In this document: positions 5,979 to 12,412 of the stretch, piece by piece
Layout: each line of letters opens with the position of its first letter
Position numbering within the stretch: the first letter of the stretch is position 1
DNA from: Lachnospiraceae bacterium UBA1718
GTDB taxonomy: Bacteria > Bacillota > Clostridia > Lachnospirales > Lachnospiraceae
Direction of reading: 5' to 3'
DNA: 12,412 nucleotides
Assembly (NCBI GenBank): GCA_002317245.1
Contig: DCIU01000117.1
Span: 17,156 to 29,567 of the forward strand
Program-made: the position numbers and the translations under genes
The notes under the pieces: generated by a model
The model's database searches: none
Told to the model about the DNA's origin: nothing
The model's input: the letters and a program-made list of their open reading frames with translations, nothing else

Positions 5979-7235
5979 TTAATCAGTATTTAATCTGGTA
6001 TAGGGAATTAATGCAATAGCGGAGTAGAGAAGTGATATTCCTACGTATCTGAAATTACAAGAGCAGGTAAATGGGTACTTAAGAACGAAGAAGTAGAACA
6101 TCAATATCACGGATACATAGCCTGATAATAAGAAGATACCCATAACCTTATCATTTTGCTTAATTAGCCGGATAGGCTTCACTATCGACATAACAGCACA
6201 GTATATTCCAAGAATTACGGCTGATATAAATAATAACTGACAGAGACGAAGGCCAATTGGAGATATTTCAGTTGGCCATATCTCTGCGAACAGAGAAGTC
6301 TTGAAGCATATCTGCCACATATTATTATTGTAGGTTGCATTCTCTGAGTAGAATGGGAAGCTTATACAGGAGCTGCTTGGCAATACCAGTCTGTTAAAGA
6401 GAGAATAACCGCTTACACATTGGTTAGGACTAGGAGAAGGAATGCCGGGCTTTGTGCCGAATCTAATGGCATTTCTAATAGTCCATGATAATCCTATTGG
6501 ACCAGAGATGGCTGCGAATATACAGTAGTGTCCGAAGACTTTGCCGAACTCACCAGCTTTATACATATCATACATATGCATTAGCATTACAAGCCCCATA
6601 GGAACTACCATAATTACAATGTTTGGCTTGGCAATAAGCCCGAAGCCCATACATAATGCCATATAAATGAGATACTTAAGTCTGTATTCATTCTGGAACC
6701 ATAGAATAGTAGTGTAGACACAGAGCACTGTGAACATCAGCGCCATCATATCATTATTAATGGAACCAGTCATATATATTAGACCTGGATGGAAGGCTAT
6801 AAGAGCAAAGCCTATTGTAATCTTACGATCATCCTTACATATAAGCTTAAGTACCTTGTAAGATACATATATTGTTATACATGAATAGATAAAAGTTGGA
6901 ATCTGAATTACTTCATATACACCAGGTTCCTTAATGCCAAGCATATCAGCAGCATTAAGAAAAAGTGATGCAACTATGTGATGAAGCGGTGGATGGTAAT
7001 AGGAGAATATAGAGAAGGGATCAAAATCCGGAAGATGATGAAACTTAGCTATATATTCAACATATCCAAGATGACCGGGATTGATAATATCATCGTGAAG
7101 TGAAGTGGCATAACCTAAGTCATGCTGTCTTTCTCCGACTGAAGTAATAAGTATATATACCAGTCTGACAATGAATGAAATGGCCAGCAATATTGTGTTA
7201 ATTAATTTGTATTTGTTGGTGCCTTTTTCCCTCAT
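5979..7235 (-). CDS. GT-C-type (PMT/ArnT-like) membrane glycosyltransferase candidate
   Basis: The protein has 418 aa and about ten hydrophobic segments, beginning at residues 11-31. The first outside-facing loop holds GERQHDLGYATSLHDD (Asp 39 as candidate catalytic acid) and YYHPPLHHIVASL at 79-91. This resembles the Asp-containing first loop plus HPP motif of the GT-C superfamily, which transfers sugars from polyprenyl-phosphate donors on the outer face of the membrane. Donor and acceptor cannot be told from sequence. The ATG at 7235 has no Shine-Dalgarno; an extended -10 box lies 7 nt upstream, suggesting a leaderless transcript. It diverges from two further GT-C-like genes and probably shares their pathway, perhaps surface polymer or lipid glycosylation (inference). 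The gene ends near the hairpin of its convergent neighbour. Confidence 0.75.
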   Translation of the reverse strand: MREKGTNKYKLINTILLAISFIVRLVYILITSVGERQHDLGYATSLHDDIINPGHLGYVEYIAKFHHLPDFDPFSIFSYYHPPLHHIVASLFLNAADMLGIKEPGVYEVIQIPTFIYSCITIYVSYKVLKLICKDDRKITIGFALIAFHPGLIYMTGSINNDMMALMFTVLCVYTTILWFQNEYRLKYLIYMALCMGFGLIAKPNIVIMVVPMGLVMLMHMYDMYKAGEFGKVFGHYCIFAAISGPIGLSWTIRNAIRFGTKPGIPSPSPNQCVSGYSLFNRLVLPSSSCISFPFYSENATYNNNMWQICFKTSLFAEIWPTEISPIGLRLCQLLFISAVILGIYCAVMSIVKPIRLIKQNDKVMGIFLLSGYVSVILMFYFFVLKYPFTCSCNFRYVGISLLYSAIALIPYTRLNTD

Positions 7236-7242
7236 AGTGGTT

Positions 7243-7271
7243 AGTATATCATTTTACAGATATCCAGGCAA
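7243..7271 (-). promoter_or_regulatory. Promoter of the minus-strand glycosyltransferase gene (predicted leaderless)
   Basis: On the minus strand TTGCCT (7271-7266), a 17-bp spacer and TATACT (7248-7243) form a promoter. A TGA triplet directly before the -10 box supplies the TGN extension. The seven bases AACCACT follow and then the ATG at 7235, so transcription should start at 7236 or 7235. It overlaps the opposite promoter. Confidence 0.65.
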
Positions 7272-7281
7272 ATGCTATACT
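7253..7281 (+). promoter_or_regulatory. Promoter of the plus-strand glycosyltransferase genes (predicted leaderless)
   Basis: TTTACA (7253-7258), a 17-bp spacer and TATACT (7276-7281) form a good promoter, with TGC (7273-7275) as an extended -10 element. Six bases follow and then the ATG at 7288, which coincides with the predicted +1. The element shares DNA with the oppositely directed promoter. Confidence 0.7.
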
Positions 7282-7287
7282 GACACT

Positions 7288-8811
7288 ATGATTTGCCAGA
7301 AAAATATGCTTAAAAAGTGCATAGGTTGTGTCTTGATTTTAGTATCCGTAGTGGTGCTTATTTTTATGGCTGCGCAGACAGTAACAGATGATATCTGGTA
7401 CGATGAAGTTTTCTCCTTATGCTTTATTAAGGGCAGTATAGGTGAGCTTATTAAACTTACTGCCAGAGATGTTCATCCACCATTCTACTATATATATCTG
7501 AAGGTGATGGCTGCTATTATCGGGCTCATACCGGGAGTAGGTCTTGTTACAGCAGCTAAGCTTGCATCCGTCATACCCGGTGTCGGATTGTTAATAATTG
7601 CTCTTACATATATCAGGAAGCGATTCGGTCATCTGGCTATGGGACTATTCTCCTGGTTAGTAATATGCATGCCACAGATTGGTAATTATTATGTAGAGAT
7701 AAGAATGTATTCACTTGCCCTGCTTATGATTACTGGTGCTGGTCTGCTTGCCCTGTCTATAATCCAGGAGGGAAGCAGGACCTGGAAGTGGGTAATTCTA
7801 TGGCTGCTTGGTATATTAACAGCCTACACTCAGTACTATGCCTGCATTGGTATAGTGGGAGTATATGCTTCCTTATTAATTATGATCCTTGTAGGAGATA
7901 AGGGAGACAGGAAGAGCCTTATTAACAGACTACTAATCTGCGTGGCGGCTTCTGTAGTCATCTATATTCCATGGCTTCCTACTCTGCTTAGACAGGCTAC
8001 AACTGTTAATGGCAGTTACTGGATTCAGCCTCTTACAATAAGAAGTATTGCTGGCTGCATTAAGTTCATTACCCTGCCAGTAGCTCCATATGGAGCAATG
8101 TGCTATATAGCTGCCGGCCTTGTGATAGCAGCGATTGGCCTAATGATAATACTTAACCTGATTAAGAGAAGGGATAAGGAGCTAATCAATCTGCTTACAA
8201 TAGGCTTTATCCCTCTGGCGGTAATAATCTTAAGTGGTTTTGTACTGTCTATAATTGGTACTCCGATATTTGTCTACAGATATATGGTGCCGGCCCTGGG
8301 CCTTATGTGGCTTGTGGTCTCTATTCTTGTGGACAGGATGTGGGAGGATAGCCTTGTATACTTTATAGCCAGCTTCATTGCAATAATGATATTTGCCTTT
8401 GCTGGTAAGCTTAGTATCAAAGGTTTTTACTTAGAAGAGCATAAGAAGGTACTCTTCATGGAGGATACGAAGGCGGCTCTTGAATCTCTTGAGGATGATG
8501 CTGTATTAATATGTAACTTCGACCATGTTGCCAGTGTAATTGGCTATAGGATGGACAACAGAGTCTGTCTGTACGAGGCAGATATAGATGGTCTTATTCC
8601 TGACATGCTTCATGGAACAGGAGAGTTCGTATCGGATGAAGACGTGGCAGCGATTGTCAGGGATAATCCTCATGTATACTTCTTGGGCAGTTTTAACAGC
8701 AGGGATGAGATATTAGATAAGTGGAGTGAGCAGGGAATCACGGGTTCAGAGCAGGCCAGTGTCCTGCTTGAGAGATACTGGTTCAATATATATAAGCTTG
8801 GGATGAAATAG
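7288..8811 (+). CDS. GT-C-type (PMT-like) membrane glycosyltransferase candidate with C-terminal soluble domain
   Basis: The protein has 507 aa from the chosen start. After the first membrane helix (about 11-30) comes DDIWYDEVFS with Asp 39 and Glu 40, then RDVHPPFYYIYL with His 63. This is the classical acidic loop and HPP layout of GT39/PMT-like enzymes that use polyprenyl-phosphate sugars. Roughly ten more hydrophobic segments follow, and from about residue 375 a soluble, presumably extracytoplasmic domain with DAVLICNFDHVASVIGYR. The ATG at 7288 is preferred because a promoter places +1 exactly there. An in-frame ATG at 7171 would lie inside the opposite gene and upstream of the promoter. 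ATG 7306 is a minor alternative. The stop codon overlaps the next start as TAGTG. Sugar and acceptor are unknown. Confidence 0.78.
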   Translation: MICQKNMLKKCIGCVLILVSVVVLIFMAAQTVTDDIWYDEVFSLCFIKGSIGELIKLTARDVHPPFYYIYLKVMAAIIGLIPGVGLVTAAKLASVIPGVGLLIIALTYIRKRFGHLAMGLFSWLVICMPQIGNYYVEIRMYSLALLMITGAGLLALSIIQEGSRTWKWVILWLLGILTAYTQYYACIGIVGVYASLLIMILVGDKGDRKSLINRLLICVAASVVIYIPWLPTLLRQATTVNGSYWIQPLTIRSIAGCIKFITLPVAPYGAMCYIAAGLVIAAIGLMIILNLIKRRDKELINLLTIGFIPLAVIILSGFVLSIIGTPIFVYRYMVPALGLMWLVVSILVDRMWEDSLVYFIASFIAIMIFAFAGKLSIKGFYLEEHKKVLFMEDTKAALESLEDDAVLICNFDHVASVIGYRMDNRVCLYEADIDGLIPDMLHGTGEFVSDEDVAAIVRDNPHVYFLGSFNSRDEILDKWSEQGITGSEQASVLLERYWFNIYKLGMK

Positions 8812-10400
8812 TGAATATTAAAAAGATTGACTTCAGTAAACTAAATATTGAGATTGTAATATTTGCCCTTATTATGGCAGCCCTCTATGGCATTATGATG
8901 TTCACTAACGGGCCCTGGTACGATGAGCTATATACCTACTATTCCTTCATCAGCAGGGGACCTGTATATGCAGCCATCCACTGGCCAGTACCTAACAATC
9001 ATGTAGGTTACTCAGTGCTGTCAGGTTTCCTTGATCTCTTTGGCAATTCATATATTGGACTAAGGGGAGTATCATTTGTTGCAGCCATAGCAAATATCAT
9101 ATTAATCTATAACTTCACCCTCAGACTTCTTAATAAGACGAGAAAGGACAAGATAAACAGAGCCTATGCAATTATGGCGGCTGTACTATATGCCAGTGCC
9201 AATATCGTGCATAATCTGTCTGTTCAGGGACGCGGCTACACACTGGCTATAACCTGCCTTCTTGTGGCAATTATCTCCTTATACAGAATATGCGTTGAGG
9301 GATGCAGGGCTTCTGACTATGTGAAGTTCGGTATATCACTGACACTTGGTCTCTATATACTTCCAAGCTCCATGTACTGGGTTATACCTGTGTGTCTGAT
9401 TGGAGGCTTCTACCTACTAAGCAAGAAGCAGACTAAGGTCATGTGGAAGCTTATACTGACAGCCCTTATTGCTGCGGTAGCTGTGGTTATGCTATACACA
9501 ATAATCTGGCTTGCAATTGGAGCTAATCTATTATGTAAGAATCCAGAGAGTCCTTTGTACGGTCTTCATCAGGTCAAGGTTATACTTAAGGCTCCTATAC
9601 AGTCGGCTAAGACGGGTATTGAATATATGTTAGCTACGCCATATATCCAGAGCATTGACCGCAAGGTGGCGACCCTTGGCATGCCCGGATACTTCAGGGA
9701 TTTCTTCGAGCAGTGCTATTCGGGACTGGGCATTCTGATGGTCATTGTAATGATAGCTATTATTATTCTGTCCATTATGTTGGCTGTTAAGAACTATAAG
9801 AATAACAATCAGTATTTCCAGTGGCTCTTAGTAGGTGGGTCAATGCTGTTAGCTATAGTAATGCTGCTTATTCAGTCCGTACATCCATATAAGAGAGTAT
9901 GCAGTTTTATAATGGTTCCGATGAGTATTGGAATTACTCTTATTATTAGTATGGTTATTAGCAGTATTAGCAGTGAAAAGGTGAGAGCGATTGCCTCTAT
10001 TGCCATCGTAGCCATCCTTGGAGTCGTATCGGTTATTAGATTCACTTCTTATGATTACAACAGGCCACTTGCTGACAGGGAGAACCATATTAGAGATGCG
10101 CTTGTAGCTATGGAGAAGGCTGGTGAATCAGTATCTAATATGGATAAGATATATCTTACTGATGATTACCAGAAGTATGTACTTAAGTTCTATTATGATG
10201 TTGAGCCGGAAGCTGTAAGTCTTGAAGAGGCTAATTATGTTATGATTAGTCCTGAGATGACAGACGAAGATTATGAGAGCAACGAATGGCCAATGTTAGT
10301 GACATATGATGAGTCGGTTATTGATTATATAAATAAGAATTTCAGTAAGCAATTCAGGAGATCAGAAGGTGACTTGGCTTATATTATCTGTGTAAGATAA
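8811..10400 (+). CDS. GT-C-type membrane glycosyltransferase candidate, relative of the preceding protein
   Basis: The protein has 529 aa and starts with GTG, whose G is the last base of the preceding TAG. The only ribosome-site-like sequence is a weak GGGA near 8800, so translation is probably coupled to the upstream gene. After the first membrane helix (about 14-32) comes NGPWYDELYTYY with Asp 38 and Glu 39, closely matching WYDEVFS in its neighbour. The second motif reads WPVPNNHVGYSVLSG (PNNH at 61-64) instead of HPP, which points to a separate GT-C subgroup. About ten further hydrophobic segments follow, then a C-terminal soluble part of some 110 residues (MEKAGESVSNMDKIYLTDDYQ). The one-base overlap suggests coordinated production and possibly a shared pathway or complex. 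Substrates are unknown. Confidence 0.78.
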   Translation: MNIKKIDFSKLNIEIVIFALIMAALYGIMMFTNGPWYDELYTYYSFISRGPVYAAIHWPVPNNHVGYSVLSGFLDLFGNSYIGLRGVSFVAAIANIILIYNFTLRLLNKTRKDKINRAYAIMAAVLYASANIVHNLSVQGRGYTLAITCLLVAIISLYRICVEGCRASDYVKFGISLTLGLYILPSSMYWVIPVCLIGGFYLLSKKQTKVMWKLILTALIAAVAVVMLYTIIWLAIGANLLCKNPESPLYGLHQVKVILKAPIQSAKTGIEYMLATPYIQSIDRKVATLGMPGYFRDFFEQCYSGLGILMVIVMIAIIILSIMLAVKNYKNNNQYFQWLLVGGSMLLAIVMLLIQSVHPYKRVCSFIMVPMSIGITLIISMVISSISSEKVRAIASIAIVAILGVVSVIRFTSYDYNRPLADRENHIRDALVAMEKAGESVSNMDKIYLTDDYQKYVLKFYYDVEPEAVSLEEANYVMISPEMTDEDYESNEWPMLVTYDESVIDYINKNFSKQFRRSEGDLAYIICVR

Positions 10401-10421
10401 GTGGACGCAGGGTGGCGCAAT

Positions 10422-10450
10422 TAGACATTTAATGCCATTTGTGGTATTAT
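10422..10450 (+). promoter_or_regulatory. Promoter of tRNA-Arg and the SH3b-protein gene
   Basis: TAGACA (10422-10427) and TATTAT (10445-10450) each match five of six consensus bases with an ideal 17-bp spacer, and TGG precedes the -10 box as an extended element. Predicted start near 10457 gives a precursor leader of about 46 nt for RNase P to remove. An 8-bp imperfect inverted repeat (10430-10437 with 10442-10449, loop TTTG) lies across the spacer and -10 box. A second AT-rich site, TATACAAT at 10483-10490, lies closer to the tRNA but lacks a good -35 partner. Confidence 0.6.
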
Positions 10451-10502
10451 ACAAAGGTTGTAATAATTTTGTAACAATTAGGTATACAATTGCGGTGCAC
10501 AA

Positions 10503-10574
10503 GTGCCCGTAGTCTAATGGATAGAACGGAGGCCTCCGACGCCTTTAATGCAGGTTCGATTCCTGTCGGGCACA
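10503..10574 (+). tRNA. tRNA-Arg, anticodon CCG
   Basis: The 72-nt sequence folds as a cloverleaf. The acceptor stem pairs GTGCCCG (10503-10509) with CGGGCAC (10567-10573), with A10574 as discriminator and no encoded CCA. The anticodon stem pairs GAGGC with GCCTT around loop CTCCGAC, giving anticodon CCG at 10536-10538, which reads the arginine codon CGG. The T arm is GCAGG, TTCGATT, CCTGT. The D stem is weak (G-C, U-A, a C/A mismatch and a U-G pair), an oddity that may be tolerated. A run of six T follows immediately. Confidence 0.95.
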
Positions 10575-10597
10575 TTTTTTATTCAAGGAGTATTATT

Positions 10598-11857
10598 TTG
10601 GCAGAGAAATGGAAGGAATTCCTGGCAACACTCTCTGAGTGGGCTAAGGATGTTAAGACTTTAATTAAAGATAATTTGAAGATTTTCTTTATAATACTTG
10701 GCTTTGTTGTAGCAGTTATTATTGCACTTGTTGTTACTACTGTACTTGCTAAGAAGAATAAGGAAGCTGTTGATGTTGTTGTAGAGGAGACTGTGGAAGC
10801 GGAGGAAGAATACGTTATTCCAGAGGACCCAATGGAAGAGGATGCATATCCAGAGATCAATGATCTCATGAAGAAGTACTACAATGCTGCAGCTAATGGC
10901 GATGCGGATACAATTAGCACCCTAAGAACAGGTGTTGATGATAAGGAAATCATTGTTATTCAGAAGAAAGCAGATTATGTATCTTCGTACCCTGTAATTA
11001 AGTGCTATACCAAGAAGGGACCAGTCGAGGATTCATTCCTTGTATATGTATACTATGAGGTTAAGATTGAAGGATATGAAGAGCAGATTCCTGGTCTTAA
11101 TGTATGGTATGTATGCAGGAATGATTCGGGTAGCTATTACATTAATGAAGATCCACAGGATGAGAAGGTTACAGAATACTGTAAGGTTCTCTCTGTTCAG
11201 GATGATGTAGTTGACTTAAGCAATACAATTAATGTTAAATTCAATGAGATTATGACAGAGAATACTGAGCTCGCTGCTTACATGGATGAGCTGGCTGTTC
11301 AGATGAAGGTATCTGTTGGTGAAGAGCTTGCTAAGGCAGAGGTGACTCCTGAAGTAACTCCTGAAGTAGTAGAGGAGGAGACAGAAGAGGCTGAGGTTCA
11401 GACAGAGAAGAAGGTTAAGGCTACAACAGTAGTTAATGTTCGTAGTTCTGATTCCGAAGGAGCTGATAAGCTTGGTAAGGCTCAGGAGGGACAGATATTT
11501 ACCCTTCTTGAGGACAAGCTCAATGGATGGTCTAAGATTGAATTCGAGGGACAGGAAGCATACATTAAGTCAGAGTTCTTAGAGCCAGTTGGTGGCAGTT
11601 CTTCTACTAATACAGAAGATACAGCTACGAAGGACCAGCCTACTGACGAGGAGGCTGCTGCAGCATCACCTGAATCTGGTTCGGCTACTGTTAAGGAGAC
11701 AATAAATCTTCGTGAGAAGGCCAGCACAGAGAGTAATAAGATTACAGTTATCTATGGTGGAGAGAAGCTTGAGGTTCTTCAGAAGAACAAGGATGGCTGG
11801 AGTAAGGTTAAGTATAACGGCAAGACTGGCTATGTTAAGAGCGAGTTCCTGGAATAG
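10598..11857 (+). CDS. Membrane-anchored protein with two C-terminal SH3b domains
   Basis: The protein has 419 aa from a TTG start, chosen because AAGGAG at 10585-10590 is a strong Shine-Dalgarno 7 nt upstream and no ATG lies nearby in frame. A short cytoplasmic N-terminus is followed by one membrane helix (about 29-50), making it a signal-anchor protein with the rest outside. Residues about 84-200 form a mixed alpha/beta region resembling an NTF2-like fold (weak call). An acidic linker with TPEVTPEV follows. Two bacterial SH3 domains end the protein at about 273-330 and 363-419, both with the VNVRSS/INLREKAS, GWSK and Y-x-KSEFLE signatures. Such domains often bind peptidoglycan, so a cell-wall role is likely but unproven; no catalytic domain is seen. 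The start lies 24 nt after the tRNA gene, leaving no space for a separate promoter. Confidence 0.88.
   Translation: MAEKWKEFLATLSEWAKDVKTLIKDNLKIFFIILGFVVAVIIALVVTTVLAKKNKEAVDVVVEETVEAEEEYVIPEDPMEEDAYPEINDLMKKYYNAAANGDADTISTLRTGVDDKEIIVIQKKADYVSSYPVIKCYTKKGPVEDSFLVYVYYEVKIEGYEEQIPGLNVWYVCRNDSGSYYINEDPQDEKVTEYCKVLSVQDDVVDLSNTINVKFNEIMTENTELAAYMDELAVQMKVSVGEELAKAEVTPEVTPEVVEEETEEAEVQTEKKVKATTVVNVRSSDSEGADKLGKAQEGQIFTLLEDKLNGWSKIEFEGQEAYIKSEFLEPVGGSSSTNTEDTATKDQPTDEEAAAASPESGSATVKETINLREKASTESNKITVIYGGEKLEVLQKNKDGWSKVKYNGKTGYVKSEFLE
11345..11368 (+). repeat. Two tandem 12-bp units encoding TPEV
   Basis: ACTCCTGAAGTA occurs twice head to tail inside the acidic linker of the SH3b protein. It is a short in-frame duplication that lengthens the linker by four residues. 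Confidence 0.8.
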
Positions 11858-11897
11858 AATAAGTAGTTATACTTATTAAGTATGAATTTTATACTTT
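11858..11897 (+). terminator. Weak AT-rich hairpins after the SH3b-protein gene
   Basis: AATAAGT/ACTTATT (11858-11864, 11871-11877) and AAGTAT/ATACTT (11878-11883, 11891-11896) form two consecutive short stems right after the stop codon, the second followed by TTATTTG. They contain little G/C, so termination would be weak. Confidence 0.3.
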
Positions 11898-11914
11898 TAT
11901 TTGTTAAAAAGGTA

Positions 11915-11943
11915 TTGCATAATTGTATACAACGTGTTAGTAT
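11915..11943 (+). promoter_or_regulatory. Candidate gdhA promoter with a palindrome in the spacer
   Basis: TTGCAT (11915-11920), a 17-bp spacer and TAGTAT (11938-11943) with a TGT extension would start transcription near 11950. A perfect 10-bp palindrome, TTGTATACAA at 11923-11932, sits in the spacer and could be an operator. Confidence 0.45.
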
Positions 11944-11956
11944 CTATTAAGACAAG

Positions 11957-11996
11957 GGCGTCGAACATTATTGTTTGGCGCCTATTTTTATTTTTT
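11957..11996 (+). terminator. Terminator-like hairpin upstream of gdhA
   Basis: GGCGTCGAAC (11957-11966) pairs with GTTTGGCGCC (11973-11982), a 10-bp stem with two G-U pairs and loop ATTATT, followed by a T-rich run to 11996. It is 100 nt after the SH3b-protein stop codon. It may end that transcript or lie at the 5' end of the gdhA leader. Confidence 0.7.
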
Positions 11997-12005
11997 AGTA
12001 CATTA

Positions 12006-12018
12006 GCGCATAGTGCGC
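12006..12018 (+). other. Small GC hairpin in the gdhA leader
   Basis: GCGCA and TGCGC form a 5-bp stem with a three-base loop TAG, ending 10 nt before the gdhA Shine-Dalgarno sequence. It is the only G/C-rich element in otherwise AT-rich leader DNA; its role is unknown. Confidence 0.4.
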
Positions 12019-12042
12019 AGTTAAAAACAGGAGGATTTAAAA

Positions 12043-12412
12043 ATGTCTTACGTTGATGAAGTTTATGACAGAGTAGTTGCTCAGAACCCAGCACAGCCAG
12101 AGTTCCATCAGGCAGTTAAGGAAGTTCTTGAGTCATTAAGAGTTGTTATCGAGGCTAACGAGGAAGAGTACAGAAAAGACGCTCTCCTTGAGAGACTTAC
12201 AACACCAGAGCGCCAGATTCTTTTCAGAGTACCATGGGTTGATGACAAGGGTCAGGTTCAGGTTAACAACGCAATGAGAGTACAGTTCAATTCAGCAATT
12301 GGACCATACAAGGGAGGTCTTAGACTTCATCCATCAGTTAACTTAGGTATCATCAAGTTCCTCGGTTTCGAGCAGATCTTCAAGAACTCACTTACAGGCC
12401 TTCCAATCGGTG
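12043..12412 (+). CDS. gdhA: Glutamate dehydrogenase, N-terminal part (3' end outside window)
   Basis: The visible 123 residues match the N-terminal substrate-binding domain of hexameric glutamate dehydrogenase (about 445 aa in full), which interconverts 2-oxoglutarate plus ammonium and glutamate in the cytoplasm. Diagnostic parts are PERQILFRVPWVDDKG near 55-70, the glutamate-binding block RVQFNSAIGPYKGGLR with Lys 90, and GIIKFLGFEQIFKNSLTGLPIG with Lys 114. These correspond to Lys 89 and Lys 113 of the Clostridium symbiosum enzyme. The catalytic lysine of the following G-G-x-K-G-G motif falls just past the window edge. The start is fixed by AGGAGG at 12029-12034. NADP preference is likely by analogy, but the coenzyme-binding domain is not in view. 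Confidence 0.96.
   Translation, partial: MSYVDEVYDRVVAQNPAQPEFHQAVKEVLESLRVVIEANEEEYRKDALLERLTTPERQILFRVPWVDDKGQVQVNNAMRVQFNSAIGPYKGGLRLHPSVNLGIIKFLGFEQIFKNSLTGLPIG

Noticed and set aside
7171..7287. In-frame ATG at 7171 as start of the plus-strand glycosyltransferase
   Set aside because: It would overlap the divergent gene by 65 bp and lie upstream of the well formed promoter at 7253-7281.
10490..10597. N-terminal extension of the SH3b protein through the tRNA gene
   Set aside because: The extra 36 residues are translated tRNA sequence. AAGGAG and TTG at 10598 give a clean start.
11897..12094. Minus-strand 65-codon frame upstream of gdhA
   Set aside because: It crosses the terminator-like hairpin and the gdhA start in antisense, with no ribosome site and no recognisable protein.

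Overview
The window looks like chromosomal DNA from a low-GC Gram-positive bacterium of the class Clostridia, most likely the family Lachnospiraceae. This is inferred from gene content and style, not from a search. The pointers are a CmpB-type membrane protein, a DUF5688-like protein, a Clostridium symbiosum-like glutamate dehydrogenase start, a standalone NrdR, A-type-like RNase P RNA and AT-rich intergenic DNA with strong AGGAGG ribosome sites. It reads as core genome plus a small membrane glycosyltransferase module. I see no IS element, phage gene, integrase or CRISPR array.

Positions 1-2641 hold a metal-handling and membrane segment. First comes the C-terminal part of a His-rich CobW/COG0523 GTPase (1-387). 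It is followed by a second P-loop protein fused to a YcgQ/DUF1980-like C-terminal domain (406-1359), then a CmpB-type (PF06541) membrane protein with a long coiled-coil tail (1387-2292). RNase P RNA (2304-2641) starts 11 nt after that gene. Positions 2685-4922 hold housekeeping genes: nrdR behind a consensus promoter, a 123-aa protein of unknown function with its own terminator, a YqeG-family HAD phosphatase, and efp with a strong terminator. Positions 4976-5975 hold a DUF5688-like gene that ends in a hairpin shared with the convergent neighbour.

Positions 5979-10400 hold three polytopic GT-C/PMT-like glycosyltransferase candidates. One is on the minus strand. Two are on the plus strand and overlap by one base. 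The minus and plus genes diverge from a 52-bp region that carries two overlapping promoters. Positions 10422-11857 hold tRNA-Arg(CCG) and, directly behind it, a TTG-started membrane-anchored protein with two SH3b domains, probably on one transcript. The window closes with the first 123 codons of gdhA.

The most unusual signal concerns starts. The HAD gene and both divergent glycosyltransferase genes have no Shine-Dalgarno sequence. Each instead has an extended -10 box (TGN followed by TATAAT or TATACT) 6-7 nt before the ATG, so transcription should begin at or within one base of the start codon. These are predicted leaderless mRNAs, in contrast to the strong Shine-Dalgarno sites of efp, gdhA, the 123-aa gene and the SH3b gene.
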